Below, piece after piece: positions 27,381 through 35,723 of a stretch of DNA of 64,000 bases. Origin of the DNA: Prevotella sp. Its GTDB lineage: Bacteria; Bacteroidota; Bacteroidia; Bacteroidales; Bacteroidaceae. Made by a program: the position numbers and the translations under genes. The notes under the pieces were generated by a model that worked only from the letters and a program-made list of their open reading frames with translations, was not told where the DNA came from and did no database searches. Location: positions 186,001-250,000 of the forward strand of contig JAGCOB010000008.1 of NCBI GenBank assembly GCA_017645645.1, written 5' to 3'. How positions within the stretch are numbered: the first letter of the stretch is position 1; every line of letters starts with the position of its first letter.

Positions 27381-29396
27381 TTATTTGTTCCGATTGATGA
27401 ATGTCTTATAGACATCACAGTTGGAGACTACGGCACTTACACCGTTCTTGTTGGATTTCTCAAACTCCTCCAAGGCAAGCAGAGCCTTGAACTGTTCTGA
27501 CTGCGGTTTATAGACAATCTCGAAACGGGAGTTCTCGTCGCTCCACTCAGACTCATACCACGGGGTGGGGTTGAGGTAGTAGTAGCACATACCGAAAAGT
27601 GCCTTCTCCTTTAGCACAGGGTCTTTGGTCTGACTTGCCTTCTGCAGCAGTTGCTTGGCAATCAGTCCAAAGTTCGCCTCGTTGACTTCCACGGAGTCTG
27701 TACAACTCTTGCTATAACGGGTAAGGTACCAGCAGTCGCCGGAATAGGAGGCCTGTGAATAGCGAATGGCGAGGTCGTAGTAACGCTGACACTGTGCCAG
27801 TCCCTTCATAATGGCAGCCTCTTTCTCCATCGCCAGCATCTCCTTGGCGAAGTCGAGCTTGTAGTTGCTCTTCAGCTTCTGTTTCTCGTTGCTATACTCC
27901 ACCTCGTCACTCAGCCACTGACGCGTAATCCAAGGCTCAATGGTCCATGTACGATTGACGGCATAGACGACCTGTGTCTGTTCAGCCATGTAGGAAACAG
28001 GAACCTGCTGCAACCAGTTGATGGCTTGCTCCCACTGACAGACACGAAGGTGCTTGGTGCCGATCAGTTCATACATTTGCGTAGGACTGACCTTCATCTG
28101 TCCTTTCAGATACTCGTCCAGTTCGTTGTCGGAAGGAGACTTTGTATAAGTGAAGAAATCCTCCAGACGCTCCACCTTCATCGAGTTGAGACGAGCTTCA
28201 AAGGCATAGTTGTTGGTGACGTTAAGCAGGGCGTTGGTAGTGAAGTCACGTCCGGCTTTGTCATATTTGTCGACAAGCTGTTGGTTGATGGTACGTGTCA
28301 GTGCTCCACCCTTGAAGCCCCCGTAAGGTTCCTCACCACCGTTAATCCATTGCAGTTCGCTGCTCAACCACTTATCGAAAGCATTGTTCAGCGGAGCCAC
28401 ATCCGACTTGATATAGAAGTGGATAACACGCGCACTGGTCTTCGCCCACTCTGTTCCGTCCATATTCAGTGCCTGTTGGATGTCGTCATAGCCCTGTTTC
28501 TTCTGTCCGAAGAGATATTCGATCCAGCCCTGGGCGGCTTTCCACATGACAGGGTTGTTGGTCTTACCCTCTCTGACTACCTGTCCTGCAAACTGTGCCA
28601 TCTGCATCGCCTCGTCCTGTTTGATGTCACGAACGAAGAGTTTGCCTTCTATATCCTGGTCAATAGCCTCCTGAGCGTTGTTCACGAAGTCTTGCAACAG
28701 GAACGGCAGTACGCCTGTATTGGGGTTACGAAGGTACTCCTGACGGATGGCAGCGAAGGAACGACGCTTGTAGAACTGTGTCATCAGACTGTTATAGTCG
28801 CCCATCTCTGCAAAAAGTTCTCCAGCCTCGGCATCCTTACCTGTCTTGTACAGGGCACCGGCATAGATGTTCTTCATCATGTCCTTATAGACCGTCTCGA
28901 TGAACTGACTGGCAGTCTTCTCCCAGAATTCTACATTCTCGCGGTTCAGACCGAGTACCATGTTACAGCGCATATAGAGCAGGGCATGCTGGGAGCGCAG
29001 TTTCGTCTTGATCTTGCTAAGGGCATAAGCCTGTACGTCACGGAGAATCTGGTTACGCTTAGCAAGCTCCTCCTTGGTAGGATAGTTCCACGAGTCGTCC
29101 CTGACACTGGAACAGACATCAAGGTAACGTTTCAGGTTCTTCACGTAGCTGACCATCAAGGCATCACCTTTCTGCTGGGCAGCCTTAATAATCTCGTCGG
29201 CATTGAACCAGTAATAATCTTGGTCAAGTCCGAGATAGGCTTTCCAATTGTCGCGTGTGATCTTGTCGACACGCTCACTGAATTCATCACTGTCGTACAA
29301 ACGGAACAGGTAGATGTTGTCTGTTCCATACCAACCGCATGCCATCGTCGGCAGACTGAGCACGACAAGCAGGCTAATGAGAATAGATTTTTTCAT
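27381..29396 (-). CDS. Exported protein of unknown function, helical repeat-like
   Basis: 671 residues with an N-terminal signal (MKKSILISLLVVLSLPTMACGWYG). The cysteine after TMA could be lipidated, but the -3 position is not canonical. The body is mostly alpha-helical with recurring aromatic/Ala pairs (AGALYKTGKDAEAGELFAEMGDYNSLMTQFY, residues ~180-210; YDLAIRYSQAS, ~545), which suggests TPR-like repeats. I do not recognise the family. It overlaps the upstream lipoprotein gene by 23 bp and is the last gene of a murF-led operon, so a cell-envelope role is possible. A 464-codon antisense reading frame covers its 5' two thirds and is considered a shadow. Confidence 0.75.
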   Translation of the reverse strand: MKKSILISLLVVLSLPTMACGWYGTDNIYLFRLYDSDEFSERVDKITRDNWKAYLGLDQDYYWFNADEIIKAAQQKGDALMVSYVKNLKRYLDVCSSVRDDSWNYPTKEELAKRNQILRDVQAYALSKIKTKLRSQHALLYMRCNMVLGLNRENVEFWEKTASQFIETVYKDMMKNIYAGALYKTGKDAEAGELFAEMGDYNSLMTQFYKRRSFAAIRQEYLRNPNTGVLPFLLQDFVNNAQEAIDQDIEGKLFVRDIKQDEAMQMAQFAGQVVREGKTNNPVMWKAAQGWIEYLFGQKKQGYDDIQQALNMDGTEWAKTSARVIHFYIKSDVAPLNNAFDKWLSSELQWINGGEEPYGGFKGGALTRTINQQLVDKYDKAGRDFTTNALLNVTNNYAFEARLNSMKVERLEDFFTYTKSPSDNELDEYLKGQMKVSPTQMYELIGTKHLRVCQWEQAINWLQQVPVSYMAEQTQVVYAVNRTWTIEPWITRQWLSDEVEYSNEKQKLKSNYKLDFAKEMLAMEKEAAIMKGLAQCQRYYDLAIRYSQASYSGDCWYLTRYSKSCTDSVEVNEANFGLIAKQLLQKASQTKDPVLKEKALFGMCYYYLNPTPWYESEWSDENSRFEIVYKPQSEQFKALLALEEFEKSNKNGVSAVVSNCDVYKTFINRNK

Positions 29397-30240
29397 AGGT
29401 TTCTGGTTTATATCTGTTAATATTATCTGTTGCTAAGTCATAGGTGAGAATGCAATGTTTCAGTTCCTCACGTTCTTTCTCTACGGCATTTTTGACTTTA
29501 AGGATTTCTTCCGCCGTAGCCACATGCTCGATATCCACCCCATGGATGATACGATGCCAGAGGAAGACGGGATAGGCTGCTGCCAATGGCAGGTCATAGT
29601 CTTCGAGATGGCGCAGGTAAGGTGCCACATCACGGATGTCGAGGATAGGGTTACGCTCCATGAATTTCATCGGATGTCCTGTGTTATAGAGCATCAACAC
29701 ACCATAGTCCACAGGAGGTACCTTCATCGACAACTGATGCAGGCGGATGGTGGTGGAGAGACGCATGCCATGTGCCTTTACCTCTTTCCTCACTTCCTCC
29801 AAGAACTGATAGTAGAACATACGACTTCGTGCCGTATAGTCACAGTCTATCTGTATCTCCTTCACACCCATGATGTCGTTCGTCTCGTTCATCTGTATGA
29901 TGCGGTCGACGAGTTTTTTTGCAAGTCCTTCCGGTTTTTGGTGCATGCAATTCTCGACGATAAAGACGGTAGGAATCATCTCGATGCCTTGAGGCAGGGT
30001 GTCACTGAAGGTGATGGTAGCATTGGGCATCGGACCTAGACTGTCACTCATCACCACATCGAAATAGCGGCAGTACACCTTGTTGATATGATACTGTTTC
30101 AGGAAGGCACGCTCTGTGGAGTCGAGTCGCAAGTCCGTGCGCCAATAATAGACAGCGTTTTCCTCCTCCATAGGCGATTGCTTGCCTTGACAGGCAAGTA
30201 ATAAGAATATGGTTGAGAAGAGTAGCAGTCTTTTTGTCAT
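29374..30240 (-). CDS. Lipoprotein of unknown function, TIM-barrel-like
   Basis: 288 residues. The lipobox is LLLAC (Cys17). The sequence has alternating strand/helix elements: NKVYCRYFDVVM, MIPTVFIVEN, VKEIQIDCDYTARSRMFYYQFLEEVRKEVKAHGMRLSTTIRLHQL, VDYGVLMLYNTG. This reads like a glycoside-hydrolase-type (beta/alpha)8 barrel. The acidic pair in QIDCDYT could be functional, but no catalytic signature is certain. It overlaps murF by 4 bp (ATGA) and the next gene by 23 bp, so all three are translationally coupled. Function is unassigned; an envelope role is inferred only from context. Confidence 0.75.
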   Translation of the reverse strand: MTKRLLLFSTIFLLLACQGKQSPMEEENAVYYWRTDLRLDSTERAFLKQYHINKVYCRYFDVVMSDSLGPMPNATITFSDTLPQGIEMIPTVFIVENCMHQKPEGLAKKLVDRIIQMNETNDIMGVKEIQIDCDYTARSRMFYYQFLEEVRKEVKAHGMRLSTTIRLHQLSMKVPPVDYGVLMLYNTGHPMKFMERNPILDIRDVAPYLRHLEDYDLPLAAAYPVFLWHRIIHGVDIEHVATAEEILKVKNAVEKEREELKHCILTYDLATDNINRYKPETYEKIYSH

Positions 30241-31601
30241 AGCAGTTCTGGCAGTTGGAAGAGTTTATTACTATTCGAACCTTTAATAAGGATGTATTTA
30301 TCGGTTAGTGTTTGGCGGTTAGAGGTTATCGCTTCTTTAACTTCCTCGACATCCTTGAACTTACGGAAGTTACAGGGGATGTTTTGGAACTCGTCACCCA
30401 CCAGCCATACTTCTTCGAAGTTGGCAGCAGCAAGCATGTCCACGACCTTCTGGTGTTCCTCCTCAACAACATCACCCAATTCACCCATCTTTCCGATAAT
30501 CGCCATTTTATGAGGAACATCCATCAGTTTGAAGTTGTCGATGGCTGCCTTCATACTTGTCGGATTGGCGTTATAGGCATCCACGATGAGATGGTTATGT
30601 TCCGTGACGGTCATCTGACTGCGGTTATTCGAAGGCACATAATTCTCTAATGCGTGGTTGATCTGCTCAAAAGGTATGTTATTGACATAGCCGATAGTGA
30701 TGGCAGCCAACATATTATCGAGGTTATAGGCTCCGATGAGATGCGTCTGTACTTCCATCCACTCACTCTGATAACCAGCCTCATAGTCTTGCTCACGCCA
30801 ACGGAACTTCAGGAAGGGAGTACAACTGATGACCTCGCCACGAATCAAGATGTCGTTCGAGTCACTTTGTCCATAGTAGTAGATGTCGGGCAGTTGGCCA
30901 TTAGCTGTTAGCTGTTGGCTTATCATCTTCATCAAATGTTCGTTGTCACGATTGACAAAAACAGGGCACTCATGGGCTTTAAGGAAATCATACAACTCAC
31001 CTTTGGTCTTGCAGACACCCTCAAAGGAACCGAAACCCAACAGATGGGCACGTCCAACATTCGTGATAAGTCCACTAGTCGGCTCGGCCGTTTCTACTAA
31101 TGTCTTGATATCGCCAGGATGTGAAGCTCCCATCTCAACGACGGCAATGTCGTAGTCGTCATTCAGACGGAACAAAGTCTTAGGCACTCCCACATCGTTG
31201 TTGAAGTTGCCCTCTGTAGCCATGACGTTGTAGCACTCCGAGAGGACGGCACGAATCAGTTCCTTTGTCGTCGTCTTACCATTGGTGCCTGTAATGCCGA
31301 TGACAGGGATATTGAACTGTCTGCGATGCTCTCGTGCCAAGTCCTTATAGGTTTGCAGGCAGTCGTCGACAAGGATGATTTTTTTCTCTAGATGTTCTAG
31401 ATTCTCTAGATTATCTAGAATTCCTGCTTCATCTACTATCGCATAGGCGCAGCCCTTTTCAAGAGCCTGCAGGGCAAACAGATTGCCATTAAACGTCTCA
31501 CCCTTCAAGGCAAGGAAGATACTATCCTTGGGACAGTCACGGGAGTCTGTCGTAATACACGGATGCTGCTGGTAAAGTTTATAGATTTCCTTGATATCCA
31601 T
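30237..31601 (-). CDS. murF: UDP-N-acetylmuramoyl-tripeptide--D-alanyl-D-alanine ligase
   Basis: 454 residues from the ATG at 31601 (MDIKEIYKLYQQHPCITTDSR); the upstream ATG at 31625 would use bases of the promoter. MurF joins D-Ala-D-Ala to UDP-MurNAc-tripeptide in peptidoglycan synthesis. The Mur ligase P-loop GITGTNGKTTTKE lies at ~103-115, with the substrate region EGNFNNDVGVPKT near 138-150 and the C-terminal domain from NRSQMTVTEHNHLIVDAYNANPTSM (~328). Two repeat-derived loops interrupt the normal alignment: LDNLENLEHLEKK (~65-77, 9-bp repeats) and SQQLTANGQLP (~227-237, heptamers). The key motifs are intact, so the enzyme should be active. Confidence 0.95.
   Translation of the reverse strand: MDIKEIYKLYQQHPCITTDSRDCPKDSIFLALKGETFNGNLFALQALEKGCAYAIVDEAGILDNLENLEHLEKKIILVDDCLQTYKDLAREHRRQFNIPVIGITGTNGKTTTKELIRAVLSECYNVMATEGNFNNDVGVPKTLFRLNDDYDIAVVEMGASHPGDIKTLVETAEPTSGLITNVGRAHLLGFGSFEGVCKTKGELYDFLKAHECPVFVNRDNEHLMKMISQQLTANGQLPDIYYYGQSDSNDILIRGEVISCTPFLKFRWREQDYEAGYQSEWMEVQTHLIGAYNLDNMLAAITIGYVNNIPFEQINHALENYVPSNNRSQMTVTEHNHLIVDAYNANPTSMKAAIDNFKLMDVPHKMAIIGKMGELGDVVEEEHQKVVDMLAAANFEEVWLVGDEFQNIPCNFRKFKDVEEVKEAITSNRQTLTDKYILIKGSNSNKLFQLPELL
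30892..30920 (-). repeat. Heptamer array inside murF
   Basis: Four degenerate heptamers (GTTGGCC, ATTAGCT, GTTAGCT, GTTGGCT on the plus strand) are read in frame as SQQLTANGQL in a MurF surface loop. Confidence 0.8.
31386..31426 (-). repeat. 9-bp TCTAGA-type array inside murF
   Basis: Units such as CTCTAGATG, TTCTAGATT, CTCTAGATT and ATCTAGAAT follow each other at a 9-bp period and encode LDNLENLEHLE near the MurF N-terminal domain. A related array lies at 47009-47046. Confidence 0.8.
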
Positions 31602-31622
31602 CTTTTTTATAGTTTTATGGCA

Positions 31623-31630
31623 CAAAGGTA
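31623..31630 (-). promoter_or_regulatory. -7 element of murF
   Basis: The minus strand reads TACCTTTG 21 bp upstream of the murF ATG, matching TAnnTTTG. Confidence 0.6.
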
Positions 31631-31638
31631 TAAAAAAG

Positions 31639-31672
31639 TTTAGAGTTTAAAGTTTATAGTTTATAGTTTTTT
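31639..31672 (+). repeat. AT-rich heptamer array between murF and folP
   Basis: Tandem AGTTTAG/AGTTTAA/AGTTTAT units at a 7-bp period fill the divergent intergenic region directly before the folP -7 box. Confidence 0.8.
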
Positions 31673-31674
31673 CG

Positions 31675-31682
31675 TATCTTTG
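31675..31682 (+). promoter_or_regulatory. -7 element of folP
   Basis: TATCTTTG lies 8 bp before the ATG, implying a very short leader. The upstream heptamer array occupies the -33 position. Confidence 0.6.
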
Positions 31683-31690
31683 CAAAAATT

Positions 31691-32497
31691 ATGGATTACA
31701 CACTAAATTGTAACGGGCGGTTATTGGACCTCAGTACGCCGCAAGTGATGGGTATCCTGAATGTGACACCCGACTCTTTCTATGCAGATAGTCGCCAGCA
31801 GACGGAGGAAGATATTGTCCTGCGTACCCGACAGATTCTGCAAGAGGGAGGAAGTATGATCGATGTGGGAGCCTGTTCTACGCGTCCAGGCAGTGAGCCA
31901 GCCACAGAGGCAGAGGAGTTGGAGCGTTTGCGCTTTGCCCTGTCTCTGATTCGTCGTGAGGCTCCAGATGCGGTGGTTAGTGTTGACACGTTCCGTCCTG
32001 CGGTGGCCCGCATGGTCGTGGAGGAGTTTGGTGTGGATGTCATCAACGATGTATCGGAAGGGGCTGATGCAAAAATATTCCGTACGGTGGCCCGTCTGGG
32101 GGTACCTTATATCCTGATGTCTGTGCAGCCCACTATGCGTGAGATGCTCCTGCATTTTGCACGGGAGGTGGATGAGCTGCGTTCATACGGGCAGAAGGAT
32201 ATCATCCTCGACCCAGGCTTCGGCTTCGGCAAGACGCTGGAGCAAAATTATGAGGTGATGCGTGAGATGGAGCAGTTGGAGATGCTGCACCTGCCGGTAT
32301 TGGTGGGTGTCTCTCGTAAGTCGATGATATATAAGCTGCTGGAGACAGATCCGTCGCAGGCATTGAATGGTACTACCGTCTTGAATACTATAGCCTTGAC
32401 AAAGGGTGCCAGTATCCTGCGTGTCCATGATGTCAAAGAGGCGGTGGAAGCTGTCATGTTAACCGCTAAATGCCAATCGCTAATTGCTAATTGCTAA
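31691..32497 (+). CDS. folP: Dihydropteroate synthase
   Basis: 268 residues. It condenses 7,8-dihydropterin pyrophosphate with p-aminobenzoate in folate synthesis and is the sulfonamide target. Motifs present: MGILNVTPDSFYADSR (~residues 20-35), IDVGACSTRPGS (~57-68), VSVDTFRP (~97), INDVS (~118), DPGFGFGKTLEQNYE (~178) and the C-terminal LRVHDV. The last ~13 residues (LTAKCQSLIANC) are encoded by a degenerate heptamer array that also contains the stop codon. cdaA follows almost immediately. Confidence 0.95.
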   Translation: MDYTLNCNGRLLDLSTPQVMGILNVTPDSFYADSRQQTEEDIVLRTRQILQEGGSMIDVGACSTRPGSEPATEAEELERLRFALSLIRREAPDAVVSVDTFRPAVARMVVEEFGVDVINDVSEGADAKIFRTVARLGVPYILMSVQPTMREMLLHFAREVDELRSYGQKDIILDPGFGFGKTLEQNYEVMREMEQLEMLHLPVLVGVSRKSMIYKLLETDPSQALNGTTVLNTIALTKGASILRVHDVKEAVEAVMLTAKCQSLIANC

Positions 32498-32500
32498 GGA
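32461..32500 (+). repeat. Heptamer array forming the folP 3' end
   Basis: Units GCTAAAT, GCCAATC, GCTAATT, GCTAATT and GCTAAGG at a 7-bp period encode the folP C-terminus and stop. The final AAGGA lies just before the cdaA ATG. Confidence 0.8.
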
Positions 32501-32501
32501 T

Positions 32502-33275
32502 ATGCTTTTTGAATTTGGATTAAAAGATATTATTGATATTGCCCTTGTCGCCGTGATGTTGTATTACATCTATCGGTTGATGAAGGAGTCACGTTCCTTA
32601 AATGTGTTCATAGGTATCATGTTTTTCGTGGTACTGTGGCTGATCGTCTCACAGGTGTTGGAGATGCGGTTGCTGGGGTCTATCATGGACAAACTGGTCA
32701 GTGTGGGCGTGATTGGTTTGATCGTCTTGTTCCAGGAGGATATCCGTAAGTTCCTGTTTAACTTGGGAGCCCATGAACGGATGCGTATCATTACCCGTTT
32801 GTTCGGTAAAGACAAGGCTCATGACAAGGAAGCGTTGAAACAGATCATTATGCCGATTGTGATGGCATGTCTGAATATGAGTAAGCGTAAGGTAGGTGCC
32901 TTGATAGTCTTGGAGCGTAATATGCCGTTGGATGATATTGTGGTCACCGGTGAACGGATAGATGCCACAATCAGTCAACAGTTGATTGAGAATATCTTCT
33001 TCAAGAACTCACCCTTGCATGACGGAGCGATGATTATCTCCAACAAGCGGATCAAGGCAGCCGGTTGTATCCTGCCTGTCAGTCATAACCTGGATATCCC
33101 CAAGGAACTCGGTCTTCGCCACCGTGCCGCCCTCGGTATTTCCCAGGAGTCTGATTGTGTGGCTATCGTGGTGAGTGAGGAGACGGGCGGTATCACGGTC
33201 GCTATTAAGTCTGATTTACAGATTCGTCTGTCGGCAGAGAAACTGGAGAGTATCCTGACCAAGGAAATGATGTAA
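32502..33275 (+). CDS. cdaA: Diadenylate cyclase (CdaA/DacA type)
   Basis: 257 residues from the ATG at 32502 (MLFEFGLKDIIDI); an upstream in-frame ATG at 32484 overlaps folP and is not favoured. Three N-terminal membrane helices (~12-80) precede a DisA_N domain. Catalytic motifs are present: SPLHDGAMII (~173-182, DGA) and LGLRHRAALGISQ (~209-221, RHR). It makes c-di-AMP from two ATP at the membrane and so affects potassium and envelope homeostasis. It is cotranscribed with folP. Confidence 0.95.
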   Translation: MLFEFGLKDIIDIALVAVMLYYIYRLMKESRSLNVFIGIMFFVVLWLIVSQVLEMRLLGSIMDKLVSVGVIGLIVLFQEDIRKFLFNLGAHERMRIITRLFGKDKAHDKEALKQIIMPIVMACLNMSKRKVGALIVLERNMPLDDIVVTGERIDATISQQLIENIFFKNSPLHDGAMIISNKRIKAAGCILPVSHNLDIPKELGLRHRAALGISQESDCVAIVVSEETGGITVAIKSDLQIRLSAEKLESILTKEMM

Positions 33276-33278
33276 ATA

Positions 33279-33316
33279 AAGTTTAAAGTTTAGCGTTTAG
33301 AGTTTAAAGTCGAAAG
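33279..33316 (+). repeat. AT-rich heptamer array upstream of pta
   Basis: AGTTTAA/AGTTTAG units at a 7-bp period end just before the pta -7 box, mirroring the arrangement upstream of folP. Confidence 0.75.
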
Positions 33317-33323
33317 TTTTTCG

Positions 33324-33331
33324 TATCTTTG
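33324..33331 (+). promoter_or_regulatory. -7 element of pta
   Basis: TATCTTTG, within the same CGTATCTTTGCA context as at folP, lies 43 bp before the pta ATG. Confidence 0.65.
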
Positions 33332-33374
33332 CATTTCAGTATATATCTTAAAACTAATTATAATAAAACAAACT

Positions 33375-34385
33375 ATGGATTTATTAAGTCAAATCGTAGC
33401 GCGTGCTAAGGCTAATAAGCAGCGCATCGTGCTTCCTGAAGCAGAAGAGGAACGCACCCTTTGTGCAGCCGATAAGGTGTTGGCTGACGACATTGCAAAA
33501 ATTATTCTGATTGGTAATCCTGACAAGGTACATGCCCTTGCCAAGGAGAAGGGACTGACCAATATTGACAAAGCTGTCCTTATCGATCCGGAGAACTATG
33601 AGAAGAGCGAGGAACTTGCAGAGAAACTGGCAGAGCTCCGTAAGTCGAAAGGAATGACCATCGAGGAGGCTCGCAAACTAGTGAAGAATCCCTTGTATCT
33701 CGGTTGTATGATTATCAAGACAGAGGGTGCTGACGGTCAGATCAGTGGTGCCCTTTCCACAACTGGTGACACCCTGCGTCCTGCCTTGCAGATTATCAAA
33801 TGTGCCCCTGGCATTACCTGTGTCAGTGGAGGTATGTTGCTGATTTCCAAACAGGCCCAGTATGGTGAGAATGGTGTTCTTGTTATCGGTGACGTTGCTG
33901 TTACTCCTATGCCGGATGCTGCGCAGTTGTCACAGATCGCAGTTTGTACCGCTCAGACCGCTAAGTCGGTGGCTGGTTTTGCAGACCCCAGGGTGGCTAT
34001 GCTGAGTTTCTCGACGAAGGGCAGTGCCAAGCATGAGGTGGTCGACAAAGTGATAGAGGCTACGCGTCTCGCCAAAGAGCTTGATCCGTCCTTGAAGATT
34101 GACGGTGAGTTACAGGCTGATGCTGCCCTCGTTCCTTCTGTAGGCAGCAAGAAGGCTCCCGGCTCTGACATTGCCGGTAAGGCCAATGTGTTGGTATTCC
34201 CCAACCTGGAGGTGGGTAATATTGGTTATAAACTCGTACAGCGTCTGGGTGATGCCATCGCTATCGGTCCGATTCTGCAGGGTATTGCCCGTCCGGTCAA
34301 CGACCTCTCCCGTGGCTGTTCTGTGGATGATATCTATTATATGGTTGCCATCACCGCTTGTCAGGCGATGGACGCGAAAAAGTGA
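33375..34385 (+). CDS. pta: Phosphate acetyltransferase
   Basis: 336 residues, the short single-domain form. It interconverts acetyl-CoA and acetyl phosphate. Typical segments are RIVLPEAEEERTLCAADKVL (~18-37), DGQISGALSTTGDTLRPALQII (~122-143), KSVAGFADPRVAMLSFSTKGSA (~197) and NVLVFPNLEVGNIGYKLVQRLG (~277). With ackA it forms the acetate/ATP-yielding fermentation branch. A 137-bp palindromic element begins directly after the stop codon. Confidence 0.96.
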   Translation: MDLLSQIVARAKANKQRIVLPEAEEERTLCAADKVLADDIAKIILIGNPDKVHALAKEKGLTNIDKAVLIDPENYEKSEELAEKLAELRKSKGMTIEEARKLVKNPLYLGCMIIKTEGADGQISGALSTTGDTLRPALQIIKCAPGITCVSGGMLLISKQAQYGENGVLVIGDVAVTPMPDAAQLSQIAVCTAQTAKSVAGFADPRVAMLSFSTKGSAKHEVVDKVIEATRLAKELDPSLKIDGELQADAALVPSVGSKKAPGSDIAGKANVLVFPNLEVGNIGYKLVQRLGDAIAIGPILQGIARPVNDLSRGCSVDDIYYMVAITACQAMDAKK

Positions 34386-34522
34386 TTCTATGCCCCCTAA
34401 GTTAGGGGGCGATAAGGGGTCTGAACAGGCGCAGACTCTATATAATCGAAGTGAAACAATTAATGGAGGGGTTGATATGTCGCTTGTTCAGACCCCAACC
34501 CCCTAACTTAGGGGGCATAGAA
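34386..34522 (+). repeat. MITE-like element with terminal inverted repeats (pta-ackA)
   Basis: The outer arms of about 42-46 bp are inverted copies: TTCTATGCCCCCTAAG...GGGGTCTGAACA on the left and its complement on the right. Each arm holds its own palindrome (GCCCCCTAAGTTAGGGGGC at 34392-34410 and its relative at 34499-34516). The centre is unrelated to the centre of the copy at 45904. No protein is encoded. Confidence 0.85.
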
Positions 34523-34527
34523 TAATT

Positions 34528-35718
34528 ATGAAGATATTAGTATTGAATTGTGGTTCGTCATCTATCAAGTACGCCTTGTACAATATGGACGACAAGAGTG
34601 TGATGACATCAGGTGGTGCCGAGCGTGTAGGCTTGGACGGTGCCTTTGTGAAGGTGAAACTCGCCAATGGAGAGAAGAAGCAGATTATGCACGATATTCC
34701 CGAGCATACCGAGGGCGTGAAGTTTATCTTCTCCCTGTTGACAGACCCTGAGATTGGTGTCATCAAGTCACTCGACGAGATTGATGCCGTTGGTCACCGT
34801 ATGGTGCATGGCGGTGAGAAATTTAACAAGTCAGTAATACTGACGGATGAGGTACTGAAGGCTTTCGAGGAGTGTTCCGACCTTGCCCCGCTGCACAACC
34901 CAGCCAACCTGAAGGGTGTGAATGCCGTGAAGGAACTGATGCCGGGACTGCCTCAGGTGGGTGTCTTTGATACCGCTTTCCACCAGACGATGCCACCGAA
35001 GGCATATATGTATGCCATTCCTTATGAGTTGTATGAGAAGTACGGCATTCGCCGTTATGGTTTCCATGGCACCTCTCATCGTTATGTGTCTCAGCGTGCC
35101 TGTGAGTTCCTGGGTATTCCTGCCGAGGGAACAAAGATGGTGACTTGTCACGTGGGTAACGGCGGCTCTATCGCTGCTGTCGTGGACGGTAAGTGTATTG
35201 ATACTTCTATGGGTCTCACCCCGTTGGAGGGACTGGTCATGGGAACTCGTGCCGGAGATATTGACGGTGGTGCCGTGACCTTCATTGAGAAGAAGCTGGG
35301 CTTGGATGCTGACGGCATGTCGAACCTGCTCAATAAGAAGAGTGGTGTAGCCGGTCTGACAGGTGGTAGCAGTGATATGCGTGATGTGGAAAGTGCTGCC
35401 AAGGAAGGTAATGAGCGCGCCAAACTGGCTCAGGATATGTATTTCTACCGTATCAAGAAGTATATTGGTGCCTATGCTGCTGCCATGGGTGGTCTGGATG
35501 TTGTCGTCTTCACTGCCGGTGTCGGTGAGAACCAGATCAGCATGCGTTCTGAGGTCTGCAAGGACATGGAGTTCCTGGGTATCAAGTTTGACGAGGCAAA
35601 GAACAAGGTGCGCGGCGAGGAAGCCGTCATCTCTGCAGACGACTCCAAGGTGAAGGTCGTCGTCATTCCTACTGACGAGGAACTGATGATTGCCACCGAT
35701 ACGATGAATCTGTTATAA
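34528..35718 (+). CDS. ackA: Acetate kinase
   Basis: 396 residues, the normal family length. It converts acetyl phosphate plus ADP to acetate plus ATP. Visible motifs are VLNCGSSSIKYAL (~4-16), GHRMVHGGEKF (~89-99), FDTAFHQTMP (~147), YGFHGTSHRYVS (~175), HVGNGGSIAAV (~207), MGTRAGDIDGG (~239) and VVFTAGVGENQ (~325). It lies 5 bp downstream of the palindromic element that separates it from pta. Confidence 0.97.
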   Translation: MKILVLNCGSSSIKYALYNMDDKSVMTSGGAERVGLDGAFVKVKLANGEKKQIMHDIPEHTEGVKFIFSLLTDPEIGVIKSLDEIDAVGHRMVHGGEKFNKSVILTDEVLKAFEECSDLAPLHNPANLKGVNAVKELMPGLPQVGVFDTAFHQTMPPKAYMYAIPYELYEKYGIRRYGFHGTSHRYVSQRACEFLGIPAEGTKMVTCHVGNGGSIAAVVDGKCIDTSMGLTPLEGLVMGTRAGDIDGGAVTFIEKKLGLDADGMSNLLNKKSGVAGLTGGSSDMRDVESAAKEGNERAKLAQDMYFYRIKKYIGAYAAAMGGLDVVVFTAGVGENQISMRSEVCKDMEFLGIKFDEAKNKVRGEEAVISADDSKVKVVVIPTDEELMIATDTMNLL

Positions 35719-35723
35719 GATTA

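Noticed and set aside
28026-29420. A 464-codon open frame on the plus strand opposite the exported helical protein
   Set aside because: It lies fully antisense to a gene with a signal peptide and operon overlap; its translation has no recognisable domain and its codon use looks like a shadow.
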